64,000 nucleotides of DNA from Chryseobacterium gleum (GCA_945902775.1 CAMDMY010000003.1:1-64000); one strand, 5' to 3'; positions 20,031 to 31,204 are shown, counted from the stretch's first letter. Notes: generated by a model not told the origin, from the sequence alone. Translations and numbers: made by a program.

Positions 20031-22319
20031 CTATTTATTTTGAGCGTCTACAACGGCAATTTTTACCATATTAATTATCTCTCTTACTGAAGATCCCAAT
20101 TGAAGAACGTGAATTGATTTTTTCAACCCAACTAATACTGGACCAATTGCATCACCTTCAGTCATTTCTTGTAATAATTTATATGCAATATTTCCAGCAG
20201 AAAGATTTGGGAAAATTAACACATTTACTTGTTTATTAGCTAAATGAGAGAAAGAAAATTTCTCATTCATTAAGTCATTATTCAATGCAAAATTTGCTTG
20301 AACTTCACCATCAACTACCAATGATGGATAGTTTGTATGTAAAATATCAACCGCTTTTGCCATTTTTTCTGGATCTTTCCCTGGTGAAGAACCAAAGTTA
20401 GAATAACTTAATAAAGCAATTTTAGGAGTCACTTTGAATTTACGTACCATTTTTGCAACGTTATTCGTTAACTCCGCAATTTCTTCAGCCGTTGGGTCTA
20501 AATTGATTGTTGTATCAGCCAAGAACAATGGCCCTCTCTTCGTAACCAAGATGTACATTCCTGCGATTGTTTTCACATCTTTCTGTAAACCAATCGTTTG
20601 TATAACCGGACGAACAACATCTCTATAATTTCTAGTCACACCAGAAACCATTGCATCCGCATCTCCCAATTCAACCATCATCGCACCGAAGTGGTTTCTT
20701 TCACGCATAATTTGAATTGCTTCAAACTCTGTAATCCCTTTTCTTTTACGTTTTTCAAAGAAAGCTTTACCGTATCTTATTCTACGTTCTTCTTCTTCAT
20801 CCGATTTCGGATCAACTATCGTAACCTTGCTAAATTCTAAAGAATATTCTTCGATAAGAGCTTCAATTACTTTACGTTTCCCTAACAAAATTGGGTAGGC
20901 AAAACCTTCTTCTAAAGAAGTTGACGCAGCTTTTAAAATTTTAATATTATCAGCTTCAGCAAAAACAACACGTTTAGGATTGCTTTGCGCTTTAGTCGTA
21001 ATGTCACGAATCAATTTATTATCAATTCCCAAACGTTTTTTCAATTCCATTTCGTAAGCATTCCAATCTTCGATTGGTTTTTTCGCTACACCAGAATCCA
21101 TTGCCGCTTTTGCTACCGCTGGAGCGATATAATAAATCAAACGTGGATCTAAAGGTTTAGGAATAATTTGTTCACGACCGAAAAGAATATTTTTCTCTCC
21201 GTACGCTTCGATAACTTCTTCTGGAATTGTTTCTTTTGCTAAAGATGCGATTGCTTTTACAGCTGCCAACTTCATTTCTTCGTTGATTGTAGTCGCACGA
21301 ACATCTAAAGCACCCCTAAAAATATAAGGGAATCCAAGTACATTGTTCACTTGATTAGGATGATCAGAACGACCAGTAGCCATTATGATATCCTTACGAA
21401 CTGAGGTTGCATCTTTATATGAAATTTCTGGTTCAGGATTCGCTAAAGCAAAAACGATAGGATCATTTGCCATTTGTGCGATCATGTCTTTTGAAACCAA
21501 TCCACCTTTCGACAAACCTAAAAATACATCTGCCCCTTTGAAAGAATCAAACAAAGTCGCGTCATCATCGTGATTAGCAAAAAATTGTTTTTGTTCGTCA
21601 AGATCCGTTCTGTTTTTATTGATTAATCCTTTAGAATCAAAAAGATAAATGTTTTCTAATCTCGCCCCCAACATATTGTATAAACGAGCACAAGAAATAG
21701 CAGCAGCTCCTGCACCTGAAACGATGATGCGTACATCTTCTATTTTCTTTCCAGCTAACTCTAATGCATTCAATAAAGCCGCTGAAGAAATAATTGCCGT
21801 ACCGTGTTGGTCATCGTGCATCATCGGAATATCCAATTCTTCTTTCAGTCTTCTTTCGATTTCGAACGCTTCTGGCGCTTTTATATCTTCTAAATTAATT
21901 CCTCCAAATGTTGGAGCAATTGCTTTAACCGTTTGAATAAATAATTCAGGATCACTTGCATCTATCTCAATATCAAATACATCGATATCAGCAAATATTT
22001 TAAATAATAATCCTTTACCTTCCATTACAGGTTTAGAAGCTTCCGGACCGATATCACCCAATCCTAAAACTGCTGTACCATTTGTGATTACAGCAACTAA
22101 ATTTCCTTTAGCAGTATATTTATAAACGTCTTCTTTGTTTTCTGCGATTTTCAAACAAGGTTCTGCAACACCTGGCGAATATGCTAACGATAAATCTCTT
22201 TGTGAAGAATATGGTTTTGTTGGAATTACTTCAATCTTTCCTGGCTTTCCAGAAGAGTGGTAATCTAATGCTTCTTGTTTGCGATTTTTTGACATAGTTT
22301 TGCTTATTGTAACCCTCAA
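20031..22319 (-). CDS. maeB: NADP-dependent malic enzyme with C-terminal phosphotransacetylase-like domain
   Basis: [48 protein letters not shown]-like second half. Confidence 0.94.
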   Translation of the reverse strand: MRVTISKTMSKNRKQEALDYHSSGKPGKIEVIPTKPYSSQRDLSLAYSPGVAEPCLKIAENKEDVYKYTAKGNLVAVITNGTAVLGLGDIGPEASKPVMEGKGLLFKIFADIDVFDIEIDASDPELFIQTVKAIAPTFGGINLEDIKAPEAFEIERRLKEELDIPMMHDDQHGTAIISSAALLNALELAGKKIEDVRIIVSGAGAAAISCARLYNMLGARLENIYLFDSKGLINKNRTDLDEQKQFFANHDDDATLFDSFKGADVFLGLSKGGLVSKDMIAQMANDPIVFALANPEPEISYKDATSVRKDIIMATGRSDHPNQVNNVLGFPYIFRGALDVRATTINEEMKLAAVKAIASLAKETIPEEVIEAYGEKNILFGREQIIPKPLDPRLIYYIAPAVAKAAMDSGVAKKPIEDWNAYEMELKKRLGIDNKLIRDITTKAQSNPKRVVFAEADNIKILKAASTSLEEGFAYPILLGKRKVIEALIEEYSLEFSKVTIVDPKSDEEEERRIRYGKAFFEKRKRKGITEFEAIQIMRERNHFGAMMVELGDADAMVSGVTRNYRDVVRPVIQTIGLQKDVKTIAGMYILVTKRGPLFLADTTINLDPTAEEIAELTNNVAKMVRKFKVTPKIALLSYSNFGSSPGKDPEKMAKAVDILHTNYPSLVVDGEVQANFALNNDLMNEKFSFSHLANKQVNVLIFPNLSAGNIAYKLLQEMTEGDAIGPVLVGLKKSIHVLQLGSSVREIINMVKIAVVDAQNK

Positions 22320-22411
22320 AGATACTAAAATGGATTAGATTTTAGCAAGAGAATCGGTACATTTAACGTAATGTTAAAGTACTGTTGATTTTTTTAAAGA
22401 TTAATCAATTT

Positions 22412-24139
22412 CTAAACACTCGCACGAATATCTTTGATATTTAATTGAAGTGTTTCTCTATCTTTCCAAATGTTTGTTTCTAAGGTGTATAGCACATCAA
22501 AAGGTAATCCTGAAGCTACTAAATCCATTTTATCGGCCATTTTAAATGCGATACCTTCTAGTACAATATCCGAATTAGGTTGCGTCATCGACAGTTTTAA
22601 ATGTTCTTCTTTTAGAAGTCGAACATCAGTAGAAAACACATTGGTTGACATAAAAACAGGTTTCATATTTCCTGGCCCGTGTGGTTCTAACTGGTTCAAA
22701 ATTCGTTTCAATCGAGGAATCTTCAAACGATTTTCGTCTTTTGTAAAAATCTCATCAAAAGCTATTTCTATATCTACATTTTCTTCTGGCAACAAATCTT
22801 CTGATGCAATTGTCTGACTAACAACTTCTTCGAAACGTTCCTGAAATTTAGTCAAATTATTTAATGTCAACGACATACCTGCTGCGTGTTTATGTCCCCC
22901 GAATTGTTCTAATAAATCTTCGCATTGAATCAATGCTTCGTGAATATCAAAATCATTCACTGTCCGAGCAGAACCAGTTACCATACCATTCGATTCTGTA
23001 AGTACAATTGTTGGTCGAAAATGACGTTCAATCAAGCGAGAAGCAACGATTCCAACAACCCCTTTGTGCCAATCATTTTGAAAAACGACAGTTGATTTTT
23101 TAAAAGAATAATTGGTGTCATTTTCAATTTGTTCTAATGCTTCAAACGTAATTTGTTGATCTAATACACGTCGTTCCAAATTGTCATCGTTTATTTCCTT
23201 TGCAATTTTTGAAACCGTATCATACTCTTCCGAAATCATTAATTCCACTGAATGTCGACCCGAACGTAATCTTCCAGCTGCATTAATTCTAGGCGCAATA
23301 GTAAAAACAACATCCGTTAACGTAACAGGAAATTGACGTTTAGCAATTAATAATAATTCTCGAAATGCCAAACGTGGAGATTCATTCAATCTTAACATTC
23401 CGTGATAGCACAACACTCTATTTTCACCAGTAATTGGAACGATGTCAGCACCTATACTCACAGCTACTAAATCCAAATAAACAAACAATTCTTCCTCGTT
23501 CCACTTATTTTGTTTGGCTAATGCTTGTAAAAGTTTAAATCCAACACCGCATCCTGATAATTCTTTAAAAGGGTAGTTACAATCTTTTCGTTTTGGGTCG
23601 AGAATAATTCCATCGGGTAAAATTTCTCCGGGATTATGGTGATCACAGACTATAAAATCGATTCCTTTTTCATTGGCATATTGAACTTTATCTATCGATT
23701 TAATTCCACAATCCAATGATATAATTAGCGTACAATTTGTCTCTTTAGCATAATCAATTCCTAAAAAACTGACTCCATATCCTTCTTTGTAACGATCAGG
23801 AATGTAAAAATCAACATTTTCATATTTCTGAATCAAATAGGAATACATTAATGCTACAGCTGTCGTTCCATCAACATCATAATCTCCAAACAAAAGTATT
23901 CTCTCATTTTTTGAAATAGCTAAATTGATACGTTTAACTGCTCTATCCATATCCTTCATTAAAAAAGGATCATGTAATTCTGTAATCGAAGGTCTAAAAA
24001 ATGCTTGAGCTTGATCAAAGGTGGTAATTTCTCTTTGTAGTAATAATTCAGAAACAACTCTATCTACTTTTAATTCTGAACGTAATTCTTCTACTTTAGA
24101 AGTTTCAATAGGTGATTTAACAAGCCATCTTTTTTGCAT
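22412..24139 (-). CDS. recJ: Single-stranded-DNA-specific exonuclease RecJ
   Basis: LLFGDYDVDGTTAVALMYSYL; VCDHHNPGEILPDGIILDPKR; APRINAAGRLRSG; FGGHKHAAGMSL. Confidence 0.95.
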   Translation of the reverse strand: MQKRWLVKSPIETSKVEELRSELKVDRVVSELLLQREITTFDQAQAFFRPSITELHDPFLMKDMDRAVKRINLAISKNERILLFGDYDVDGTTAVALMYSYLIQKYENVDFYIPDRYKEGYGVSFLGIDYAKETNCTLIISLDCGIKSIDKVQYANEKGIDFIVCDHHNPGEILPDGIILDPKRKDCNYPFKELSGCGVGFKLLQALAKQNKWNEEELFVYLDLVAVSIGADIVPITGENRVLCYHGMLRLNESPRLAFRELLLIAKRQFPVTLTDVVFTIAPRINAAGRLRSGRHSVELMISEEYDTVSKIAKEINDDNLERRVLDQQITFEALEQIENDTNYSFKKSTVVFQNDWHKGVVGIVASRLIERHFRPTIVLTESNGMVTGSARTVNDFDIHEALIQCEDLLEQFGGHKHAAGMSLTLNNLTKFQERFEEVVSQTIASEDLLPEENVDIEIAFDEIFTKDENRLKIPRLKRILNQLEPHGPGNMKPVFMSTNVFSTDVRLLKEEHLKLSMTQPNSDIVLEGIAFKMADKMDLVASGLPFDVLYTLETNIWKDRETLQLNIKDIRASV

Positions 24140-24204
24140 TTTCTCAATTTTTACCTGAAGATAATTAAAAATATGAAAATTAAAATTAAAATTATTAGTA
24201 AATA

Positions 24205-24888
24205 TTGAATTTGATACTAATTAAAAAACTAAATTTGAGTATGAGACATATCGTATTATTACTTTCTTATTTTATTGTTTTTCAATCATTCAGTCAGGTT
24301 TCGTATGATTTCTCTGAGGCTTTACCATTAGATGAAAATCCAATTTCAAGTGTTTCAACTTCTGATTTTGGGACCTATTTTTCTGAAAATAAAGAAACTA
24401 AATACATTTTCGACGCTCAAGGCATTTGGATTGAAACGACTATTTTCAACTCCATATCTAAAGATACTATTCGTGAATCGTCTAAATATACTGTTCGAAA
24501 TGGCTATATTTTCGGTGTTGTTTTAAATGATTCGCTTCCTTGTGTTTTAGATGAAAATCGTTATCATTTTGGAATGAAAGTGAGAGAACAAGTTGCCGGT
24601 GGGACTTCAAAAAACGTTCTTAAAAAATTAAAAGGATCGAGTTACATCATAAATTACAATGAAAACGATGGGTATACTCCAAGTTTATTTACATTAGTTG
24701 GTAAAACGCTTACTATTCAATATTTCGATTACGAGACGGGGACTACTATTTTTGATGTCATTGCTCAACAGTCATCTAAGAAAGTTCAGGGAATGAATTA
24801 TATTTCTCTTGCGCCTACTAAAAAGGAATGGAAAGGAATTGATATTGCTAAACTCTTCGGGGACAAGGTGTTGTATTTTAAAAATTGA
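24205..24888 (+). CDS. Uncharacterised secreted protein (start may be ATG 24241)
   Basis: ATG at 24241 gives a signal peptide (MRHIVLLLSYFIVFQSFSQ); no family recognised. Confidence 0.6.
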   Translation: MNLILIKKLNLSMRHIVLLLSYFIVFQSFSQVSYDFSEALPLDENPISSVSTSDFGTYFSENKETKYIFDAQGIWIETTIFNSISKDTIRESSKYTVRNGYIFGVVLNDSLPCVLDENRYHFGMKVREQVAGGTSKNVLKKLKGSSYIINYNENDGYTPSLFTLVGKTLTIQYFDYETGTTIFDVIAQQSSKKVQGMNYISLAPTKKEWKGIDIAKLFGDKVLYFKN

Positions 24889-24903
24889 CTTTAAATAAAA
24901 TTA

Positions 24904-25250
24904 CATCATCATAGCAAAGGACTTTGATTGGGTTGATTGAATGATGGACTATGAGGTTGGGTAAAAATAAAACATAATTAAAATCATGCTAATCATTAAA
25001 TCACATAATCATAGCCAAAGGACTTTGATTGGATTGATTGAATGATGAGCTATGAGGTTGGTTAGAAAAAATATACATAATTAAAATCATGCTAATCATT
25101 AAATCACATAATCATAGCAAAGGACTTTGATTTCCTTGATTGAATGATGGACTATGAGGGCTGGGTAGAAAAAATATACATAATTAAAATCATAGTAATC
25201 ATTTAATCACATAATCATAGCTAAAGCGCATGATTGAATGATGGACTATG
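24904..25250. repeat. Tandem repeat, about 100-103 bp unit, about 3.5 copies
   Basis: Core catag[c]caaaggactttgatt...ttgattgaatgatggactatgagg starts at about 24910, 25010, 25113 and (diverged) 25216; linker ataattaaaatcatgctaatcattaaatcacataat also repeated. Confidence 0.92.
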
Positions 25251-26417
25251 AAGGTCAATAATTGTCTTTGCAACTAAATATCCTGTTGAAACACAACCTT
25301 GTATTAAATAACCTCCTGTTGGTGCATCCCAATCTAACATCTCTCCACACGCATATATGTTTGAGTACTGTTTGAGTTGAAATTCACTTGTAACAGAATT
25401 CATTGATATACCGCCAATTGTAGAGATAACTTCATCTATTGGTCGAAGTGAAGTGGGTTTGAATTGTAATTTTTTGATTCGATTCGCTAAAGTTTCTGTA
25501 TCTGAAAACTCCTCTTTAGTTGTCAAAATTTTAATAAGTTGTATTGCTGTTTTTGAAAGATGTAATGCTTTTAATCCTTCTGTTATATTTTTTGATTTTT
25601 GTAGAACTTTTACAATTTCCTCTTGTGTTTTTGTAGGTTTTAAGTCGATAGATAGATCTCCCTCTCTATTTTCTCTAAATGCTTTGTTTACATAGTAAAT
25701 AGGTGTTCCTTCTAATCCGTAACTTGAAATTACCACATCTCCTTTTCGCGAAATTAAACCAAATGAAGTATCGGTATTTTTTAAGGTTTGGCCTTCTAAA
25801 CTCGCTAATTTATCAGAATTTTCTACCTCAAATCCTGAATTACTTGATTCGAATGGAACGCACTCAATCTGTTTTAAAAGGAAAAGATCTAGCCAATCTC
25901 CAGTTGAGCCTGTTTTCTTCCAAGAAGCACCACCCATTGCGAATACTAAATGATCAAATGAGTAAGTAACTTCCTTTTTATCATGTTCTAAAACAACTTC
26001 TTTTTCGCTAAAATCAATTAGTTTATGAGAATAATGGATAAATCCTCCTAGTTTTTCGATTGTAGTAAGCCAATTCGTTAGAACTTCTATTGGCTTGATT
26101 CCTTTGATCGGGAAGATTTTTCCTGAGCTTCCTACATAAGTTTCAATTTGAATGGATTGTAACCATTTTCTCCACTCATCATTATCAAATTTTAGAAAAG
26201 CATCTTTTAGAAAAGGATGATTGTATTTTGCTTTGAAGGACTCTTTAACTTCTGAATGTGTAAGATTAAATCCTCCGTGACCAGCGACTAAAAACTTTCT
26301 TCCAGCTGCTTTTTTATGATCGAAGAAATGAACTTCAAAACCTGCTTGTAAAAGAGTTGTTCCTGTCATTAATCCTGCAGGTCCCATTCCGATAATACAA
26401 ACTTTTTTTGATTTCAA
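25221..26417 (-). CDS. HI0933/TIGR03862-like NAD(P)/FAD-dependent oxidoreductase
   Basis: CIIGMGPAGLMTGTTLLQAGFEV; KKAAGRKFLVAGHGGFNLTHSE; YACGEMLDWDAPTGGYLIQGCVSTGYLVAKTI. Confidence 0.9.
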   Translation of the reverse strand: MKSKKVCIIGMGPAGLMTGTTLLQAGFEVHFFDHKKAAGRKFLVAGHGGFNLTHSEVKESFKAKYNHPFLKDAFLKFDNDEWRKWLQSIQIETYVGSSGKIFPIKGIKPIEVLTNWLTTIEKLGGFIHYSHKLIDFSEKEVVLEHDKKEVTYSFDHLVFAMGGASWKKTGSTGDWLDLFLLKQIECVPFESSNSGFEVENSDKLASLEGQTLKNTDTSFGLISRKGDVVISSYGLEGTPIYYVNKAFRENREGDLSIDLKPTKTQEEIVKVLQKSKNITEGLKALHLSKTAIQLIKILTTKEEFSDTETLANRIKKLQFKPTSLRPIDEVISTIGGISMNSVTSEFQLKQYSNIYACGEMLDWDAPTGGYLIQGCVSTGYLVAKTIIDLHSPSFNHAL

Positions 26418-26427
26418 TTTCTTACGT

Positions 26428-27498
26428 TTATTTTAATTCGTCCCAATAAATAGCCAGCTTACCTGTTGACGATTTATTTTCTAGAATTTCGTGTGCTTTC
26501 GCTATTTCGGAAACAGAATAATTTCCTCCTTTTTGTGGTAGGATAACCCCTTCTTTATATAGTTTCAAAACTTGCTGTAAACAATAAGACATCACTTTTT
26601 GTTTGTTATCAGCAATCTTTAACATATTGACACCTACTATATTTTTTGAGCGCATCATCAATCCAATAGGAATAACCAAGCCCATTTTACGAACGAAATT
26701 TAAAGTCGAGAAAAATCCCCATTTTGAGCCCGACATCTCAGCTCCTCCAAATAAAATCAATCGACCCCCTGAACCTAATAACCTGAAATCTTTTTTAAAT
26801 GTTGAACCTGCCACCGGATTATAACTTATATCCAAACGTTCGCCATTTAATTGTTTTTCAATCTCAGTTTCGTAATCAACTAGATTATAATTAATTACAA
26901 AATCAGCTCCTAATGATTTTACTAATTCTCTTTTATCTTCCGAACCAATTTTAGCAAATACTGTTGCACCCTTTTTTTTGGCTAATTGAATCAAAATCGT
27001 ACCAACTCCTCCGGCAGCAGCGTGAACCAATACTTTCTCCCCTTCTCTTACGGGTGTTAAATATTCTGCCATATAGTAAGCTGTAACCGATTGAGTACAA
27101 AGTCCCAAAGCTATTGTAGCATCCATCTCTTCAATCTCTACAACAGCAGATTCAAAAGTAGTAACGTGTTTTGCATATCCTCCGAATCGACAAAAACCCA
27201 CTACTCGCTTTCCAATTTTATCATTTGAGACGTTTACTCCAACATTTACAATTTTTCCAACTACCTCATATCCAATAATACAAGGCATCGGTGGCGCTTC
27301 TCTGTATAACCCATTTCGAGCCATTACATCTGCATAATTTAACCCAAAAGCTTCTACTTCAATGATTACCTCATTTTCCTTAGGAAGCGAAACGGTAAAA
27401 ACTCTTTTTTCAAAAGCTTTGTATGCATTTCCTTTTTGAATTAGATAAATTGCTTCAGAGTTAATTTTTCCCATTTTTCCCTTCAATAATAATAACAA
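26428..27498 (-). CDS. Zinc-type alcohol dehydrogenase / quinone oxidoreductase family protein
   Basis: VEAFGLNYADVMARNGLYREAPPMPCIIGYEVVGKI; VLVHAAAGGVGTILIQLAKKKGATV. Start overlaps the rsmI end; in-frame ATG at 27474 possible. Confidence 0.88.
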   Translation of the reverse strand: MLLLLKGKMGKINSEAIYLIQKGNAYKAFEKRVFTVSLPKENEVIIEVEAFGLNYADVMARNGLYREAPPMPCIIGYEVVGKIVNVGVNVSNDKIGKRVVGFCRFGGYAKHVTTFESAVVEIEEMDATIALGLCTQSVTAYYMAEYLTPVREGEKVLVHAAAGGVGTILIQLAKKKGATVFAKIGSEDKRELVKSLGADFVINYNLVDYETEIEKQLNGERLDISYNPVAGSTFKKDFRLLGSGGRLILFGGAEMSGSKWGFFSTLNFVRKMGLVIPIGLMMRSKNIVGVNMLKIADNKQKVMSYCLQQVLKLYKEGVILPQKGGNYSVSEIAKAHEILENKSSTGKLAIYWDELK

Positions 27499-28141
27499 TT
27501 TCGCCTTTTGGAGGATGTAGTTCGTAATACTCTTTTATTTCTTTTGCTGTCCCTCGTTTGTATTCTTCGTAAATTTTTGACAACTCGCGAACTACACACA
27601 CTTTTCGGTCTGGCCCCATAAACTCTTCTATTTGAGCTAAACATTTCACCAAACGATGCGGAGATTCATACAAAATAGTCGTTCTTTCTTCTTGTTCGAT
27701 GGCTAATAATTTTGTTTGACGTCCTTTTTTATGGGGAAGAAAACCTTCAAAACAAAAACGATCGCATGGAAATCCACTCGCTACTAAAGCAGGAACAAAA
27801 GCCGTTGGGCCAGGCAAACATTCAACCTCAATTCCTTCTGAAACACACTCTCTTGCTAATAAAAATCCAGGGTCAGAAATTCCAGGCGTACCAGCATCAG
27901 AAACCAAAACAGCAAGAGTGCAACTTTTAATTTTATCAATCGTTGAACTTAACGCTTTGTGTTCGTTATGCGAATGAAAAGGCAAAACATGTGCACTAAT
28001 TTCTAAATGATTCAGCAATTTTTTTGTGACACGTGTATCTTCAGCAAAAATGATATCTGCTTCCTTTAAAATTCGAATGGAACGTAATGTTATATCTTCC
28101 AAATTGCCAATAGGCGTGGGTACTAAACAAAGTTTTGCCAT
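27461..28141 (-). CDS. rsmI: 16S rRNA (cytidine(1402)-2'-O)-methyltransferase
   Basis: LVPTPIGNLEDITLRSIRILKEADIIFAEDTRVTKKLL; LVSDAGTPGISDPGFLL; CLPGPTAFVPALVASGFP. Confidence 0.95.
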   Translation of the reverse strand: MAKLCLVPTPIGNLEDITLRSIRILKEADIIFAEDTRVTKKLLNHLEISAHVLPFHSHNEHKALSSTIDKIKSCTLAVLVSDAGTPGISDPGFLLARECVSEGIEVECLPGPTAFVPALVASGFPCDRFCFEGFLPHKKGRQTKLLAIEQEERTTILYESPHRLVKCLAQIEEFMGPDRKVCVVRELSKIYEEYKRGTAKEIKEYYELHPPKGEIVIIIEGKNGKN

Positions 28142-28275
28142 AAAGTATGTTTTTACACTGTAAAGATAGAGAAAGAGATGAATGATTTGATTATTGTCAA
28201 TTGATAATTATAAATAGTTCTGTAACAATATAGAATTCAACCGTTATAGAGTAAATTCTCTCCAAAATTGAAACT

Positions 28276-28581
28276 ATGAAAACGATCACACTCCTTATTG
28301 GACTAGTTGCTTTTAATGCGATGAGTCAAAATGAAAATCTAACAACTCAAAGTAAAGAAATGGAAGTATTAATTTACCCAAATCCAGCGATTGATAACTG
28401 TGTTATAAAAGTGGATGAAGGCACTAACTGTAGTTTAATTAACTCAGCAGGAACAATCATTGGAACGTGGAAAGTAGATTATTCAAACACCCTCCATTTA
28501 TCCGATTTAAAATCAGGAATATTTCAACTACTCATTGAAAAAGATGCAGTTCGAGTGATTAAAAAAATTATTGTATTATAA
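28276..28581 (+). CDS. Very short secreted protein made almost entirely of a T9SS type A sorting domain
   Basis: Signal peptide MKTITLLIGLVAFNAMSQ, then MEVLIYPNPAIDNCVIKVDEG...LKSGIFQLLIEKDAVRVIKKIIVL. Confidence 0.75.
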   Translation: MKTITLLIGLVAFNAMSQNENLTTQSKEMEVLIYPNPAIDNCVIKVDEGTNCSLINSAGTIIGTWKVDYSNTLHLSDLKSGIFQLLIEKDAVRVIKKIIVL

Positions 28582-28585
28582 ATCA

Positions 28586-28621
28586 AAAAGCGTCTGAATC
28601 AAATTGAAACAGACGCTTTTA
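28586..28621. terminator. Bidirectional terminator between convergent genes
   Basis: AAAAGCGTCTG aatcaaattgaaa CAGACGCTTTT. Confidence 0.85.
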
Positions 28622-28639
28622 ATTTTATATTAATTTCGA

Positions 28640-30268
28640 TTATTTGAATAAACAAATTCCGTAGTAAATTAAGGCTGCCAGACCCGCACTAACAGGAATA
28701 GTAAGCACCCAAGCCCAAAGTAGACCGATAGTTACACCCCAACGAACAGCACTCAAACGTTTAGTTGCACCAACACCGATAATAGAACCTGTAATCGTAT
28801 GCGTTGTAGAAACTGGTATACCTAAATTACTTACAACAAATAAAGTCAAAGCTCCAGCTGTTTCAGCACAAACACCTTCTAAAGGGGTTACTTTTGTAAT
28901 TTTAGAACCCATTGTTTTCACAATCTTCCAACCACCGAATAAAGTACCAATAGAAATCATTAAATAACATCCAAAAGAAATCCAAAAAGGCATTGTGCTT
29001 GAATTTACTTTAGTCACTAATTTATGTTCAGATTTCAATTCCCCTTTCACGACAAAGTCACTAAACAATCCAGCTTTCGAATATTTTTGTGATAAATTTT
29101 TACTTTTGAATATAACCTCATCAGAATCAGCATCATAAATATCATGCCCTTTCGAATACACATGTAAATGATCTAATTCATCCTCAGCAGATTTATAATC
29201 AGAAAATTTATTCGATTTTGAATAATTTGTGTTTAATTTTTCATTGTTAAAGATAACCTCTTTCGATTTTAAATCAATGATTTTATCATCTTGTGCATAA
29301 AAAACTACATTTTCTACTTTCCCTAATTCAGGTTTGTATTTATGTTTTTTTCCATTTTCATCCTTAAATTCAATTTGCATTACCTCTGCAATTTTGAAAT
29401 TTGAGTCAATATTTTCAACTTTATTTTCAGGATTACGACTATAGTTTCCATAAACCATTAAAGCAGCACATATAATCCCCATTACTTTTTGTGAATCTGC
29501 ACCTCCATGACCTAAAGAGAAAGCTGCAGAAGAAAGCAATTGTAATCTCTTGTACATATTTGATTCTTTTAGAGCAGTTTGCTTTTTACCATGGAAAAAC
29601 ATGTAATACAAATAAGCTAAAATGAAGATAACCAACATTAAAAGTACAATATTCATCATAACTGGTTTCATATCCATGTATTCAACCATGTAATTCATAA
29701 CGAAATACAATCCAATTGAACCTGCTAAAATGATAAAGAATTTCAAAAATACTTTCCTACTCAAAGTTACTAAAGCAAGAATAAAAGCGATGATTCCTCC
29801 AATAAAAGGAGAAAGAAAAATAAAAGCAATAATTTTTAATATTTCAGTAGAATCAATTACTCCAAAACCACCATGGGCAACAGCAGCACCTGCAAAACCA
29901 CCTATTAATGTATGAGAAGAAGAAGATGGTATCCCTAATTTCCATGTAAATAAATTCCAAATAGTTGCCGCTAAAAGTCCCGCTAAAATCACCCATAAAT
30001 CTATCGCACTGTTATCTACCGTTTTAGCAACAGTATTACCAACACTCATGTCAAATACCCAAAACGCTAGAACGTTGAAACCAGCTGCCCAAACAACGGC
30101 TTGAAAAGGAGACAACACCTTAGTGGCAACAACTGTAGCAATCGAGTTAGCCGCATCGTGAAAACCATTCACTAAGTCGAACAACAATGCAATAACGATT
30201 ACAACTATTAATAATTCAAACATATTGATGTATTTAATTAAGAATAATTTATTAAGCGTACTTAACAA
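28640..30268 (-). CDS. PiT family inorganic phosphate transporter with large central soluble insertion
   Basis: DLVNGFHDAANSIATVVATKVLSPFQAVVWAAGFN; LGIPSSSSHTLIGGFAG; LGIPVSTTHTITGSIIGVGATKRLSAVRWG. Confidence 0.93.
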   Translation of the reverse strand: MLSTLNKLFLIKYINMFELLIVVIVIALLFDLVNGFHDAANSIATVVATKVLSPFQAVVWAAGFNVLAFWVFDMSVGNTVAKTVDNSAIDLWVILAGLLAATIWNLFTWKLGIPSSSSHTLIGGFAGAAVAHGGFGVIDSTEILKIIAFIFLSPFIGGIIAFILALVTLSRKVFLKFFIILAGSIGLYFVMNYMVEYMDMKPVMMNIVLLMLVIFILAYLYYMFFHGKKQTALKESNMYKRLQLLSSAAFSLGHGGADSQKVMGIICAALMVYGNYSRNPENKVENIDSNFKIAEVMQIEFKDENGKKHKYKPELGKVENVVFYAQDDKIIDLKSKEVIFNNEKLNTNYSKSNKFSDYKSAEDELDHLHVYSKGHDIYDADSDEVIFKSKNLSQKYSKAGLFSDFVVKGELKSEHKLVTKVNSSTMPFWISFGCYLMISIGTLFGGWKIVKTMGSKITKVTPLEGVCAETAGALTLFVVSNLGIPVSTTHTITGSIIGVGATKRLSAVRWGVTIGLLWAWVLTIPVSAGLAALIYYGICLFK

Positions 30269-30896
30269 TAATAGATTCCATCACATTTCCTGCATCTTCA
30301 CATTTATCTGTAACGATTTCCATTAATTTATAGATTTCTCGTTTCTTGATTAACGTTTTAATATCCTGTTCATTATCAAAAAGATTTTCAATGCTTGAAT
30401 CAAATAAATCATCCGCTTGATTTTCAATGCTATTGATTTTAATGATGCAATTCATCACTTTTTGAGTATTTTTCAAATCTCTCAATTCTGTAACTGCACT
30501 ATTTACAGCTAAGACAGATTCTTTTATCGCATCAGCCATTTTCTTTATAGATGGGTCAGATGGATCAATTTTATAAAGATTTATTTTTTTACCAACTGCA
30601 TAAATGAAATCAGCAATATCATCTAAAGCGGTAGCTAAACTATGAATATCTTCTCTATCAAACGGAGTTATAAAGTTTTGACTTAACTCTATAAAAATTT
30701 GATGAGTCAATAAATCATTTTTATGCTCCAAATCTTCCATATCTTTAATGATAACCGCTCTTTTGTTGAAGTCAAGCTCGTTAACACATAAAACCAAATT
30801 AGATGCTATCAATTCTAAGTTCGCACTAGCATTTTCGAAAAGAGTAAAGAATACTCTATCTTTTGGTAAAAAGAATTTTAAAATTTTAGAAGCCAT
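30252..30896 (-). CDS. DUF47 family (PhoU-like) Pit-accessory protein
   Basis: Directly upstream of and overlapping the PiT gene; ALDDIADFIYAVGKKINLYKI and KMADAIKESVLAVNSAVTELRDLK. Confidence 0.9.
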   Translation of the reverse strand: MASKILKFFLPKDRVFFTLFENASANLELIASNLVLCVNELDFNKRAVIIKDMEDLEHKNDLLTHQIFIELSQNFITPFDREDIHSLATALDDIADFIYAVGKKINLYKIDPSDPSIKKMADAIKESVLAVNSAVTELRDLKNTQKVMNCIIKINSIENQADDLFDSSIENLFDNEQDIKTLIKKREIYKLMEIVTDKCEDAGNVMESIIVKYA

Positions 30897-31204
30897 ATCA
30901 TTAATTTTTGGGCAAAGATATAAGTAAATTTTAGGCTTGCTTCACAAGAAGCAAAAAAGTAATGTTAACATAATATTGAATTAAATTAAAACGAAATGAA
31001 GTTCAATAGATTTAAAACCTTCATCAGTCAATAATCATCTTAATATCAAACATATAACACAAACTATACTAAAAAAATACATATTGATAAATACAATTAT
31101 AGATTAATAAGTTTTATTTTTTTAAAAATTAAGTTTAAAATGAATGTCCCCGAAATTTAAAAATAAAACATACTTGATTAAAAGTCCTTTTTCCTATTTA
31201 AACG

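Noticed and set aside
24904-25250. CRISPR array
   Set aside because: Units are ~100 bp contiguous tandem copies with no spacer-repeat alternation, and no cas genes are visible.
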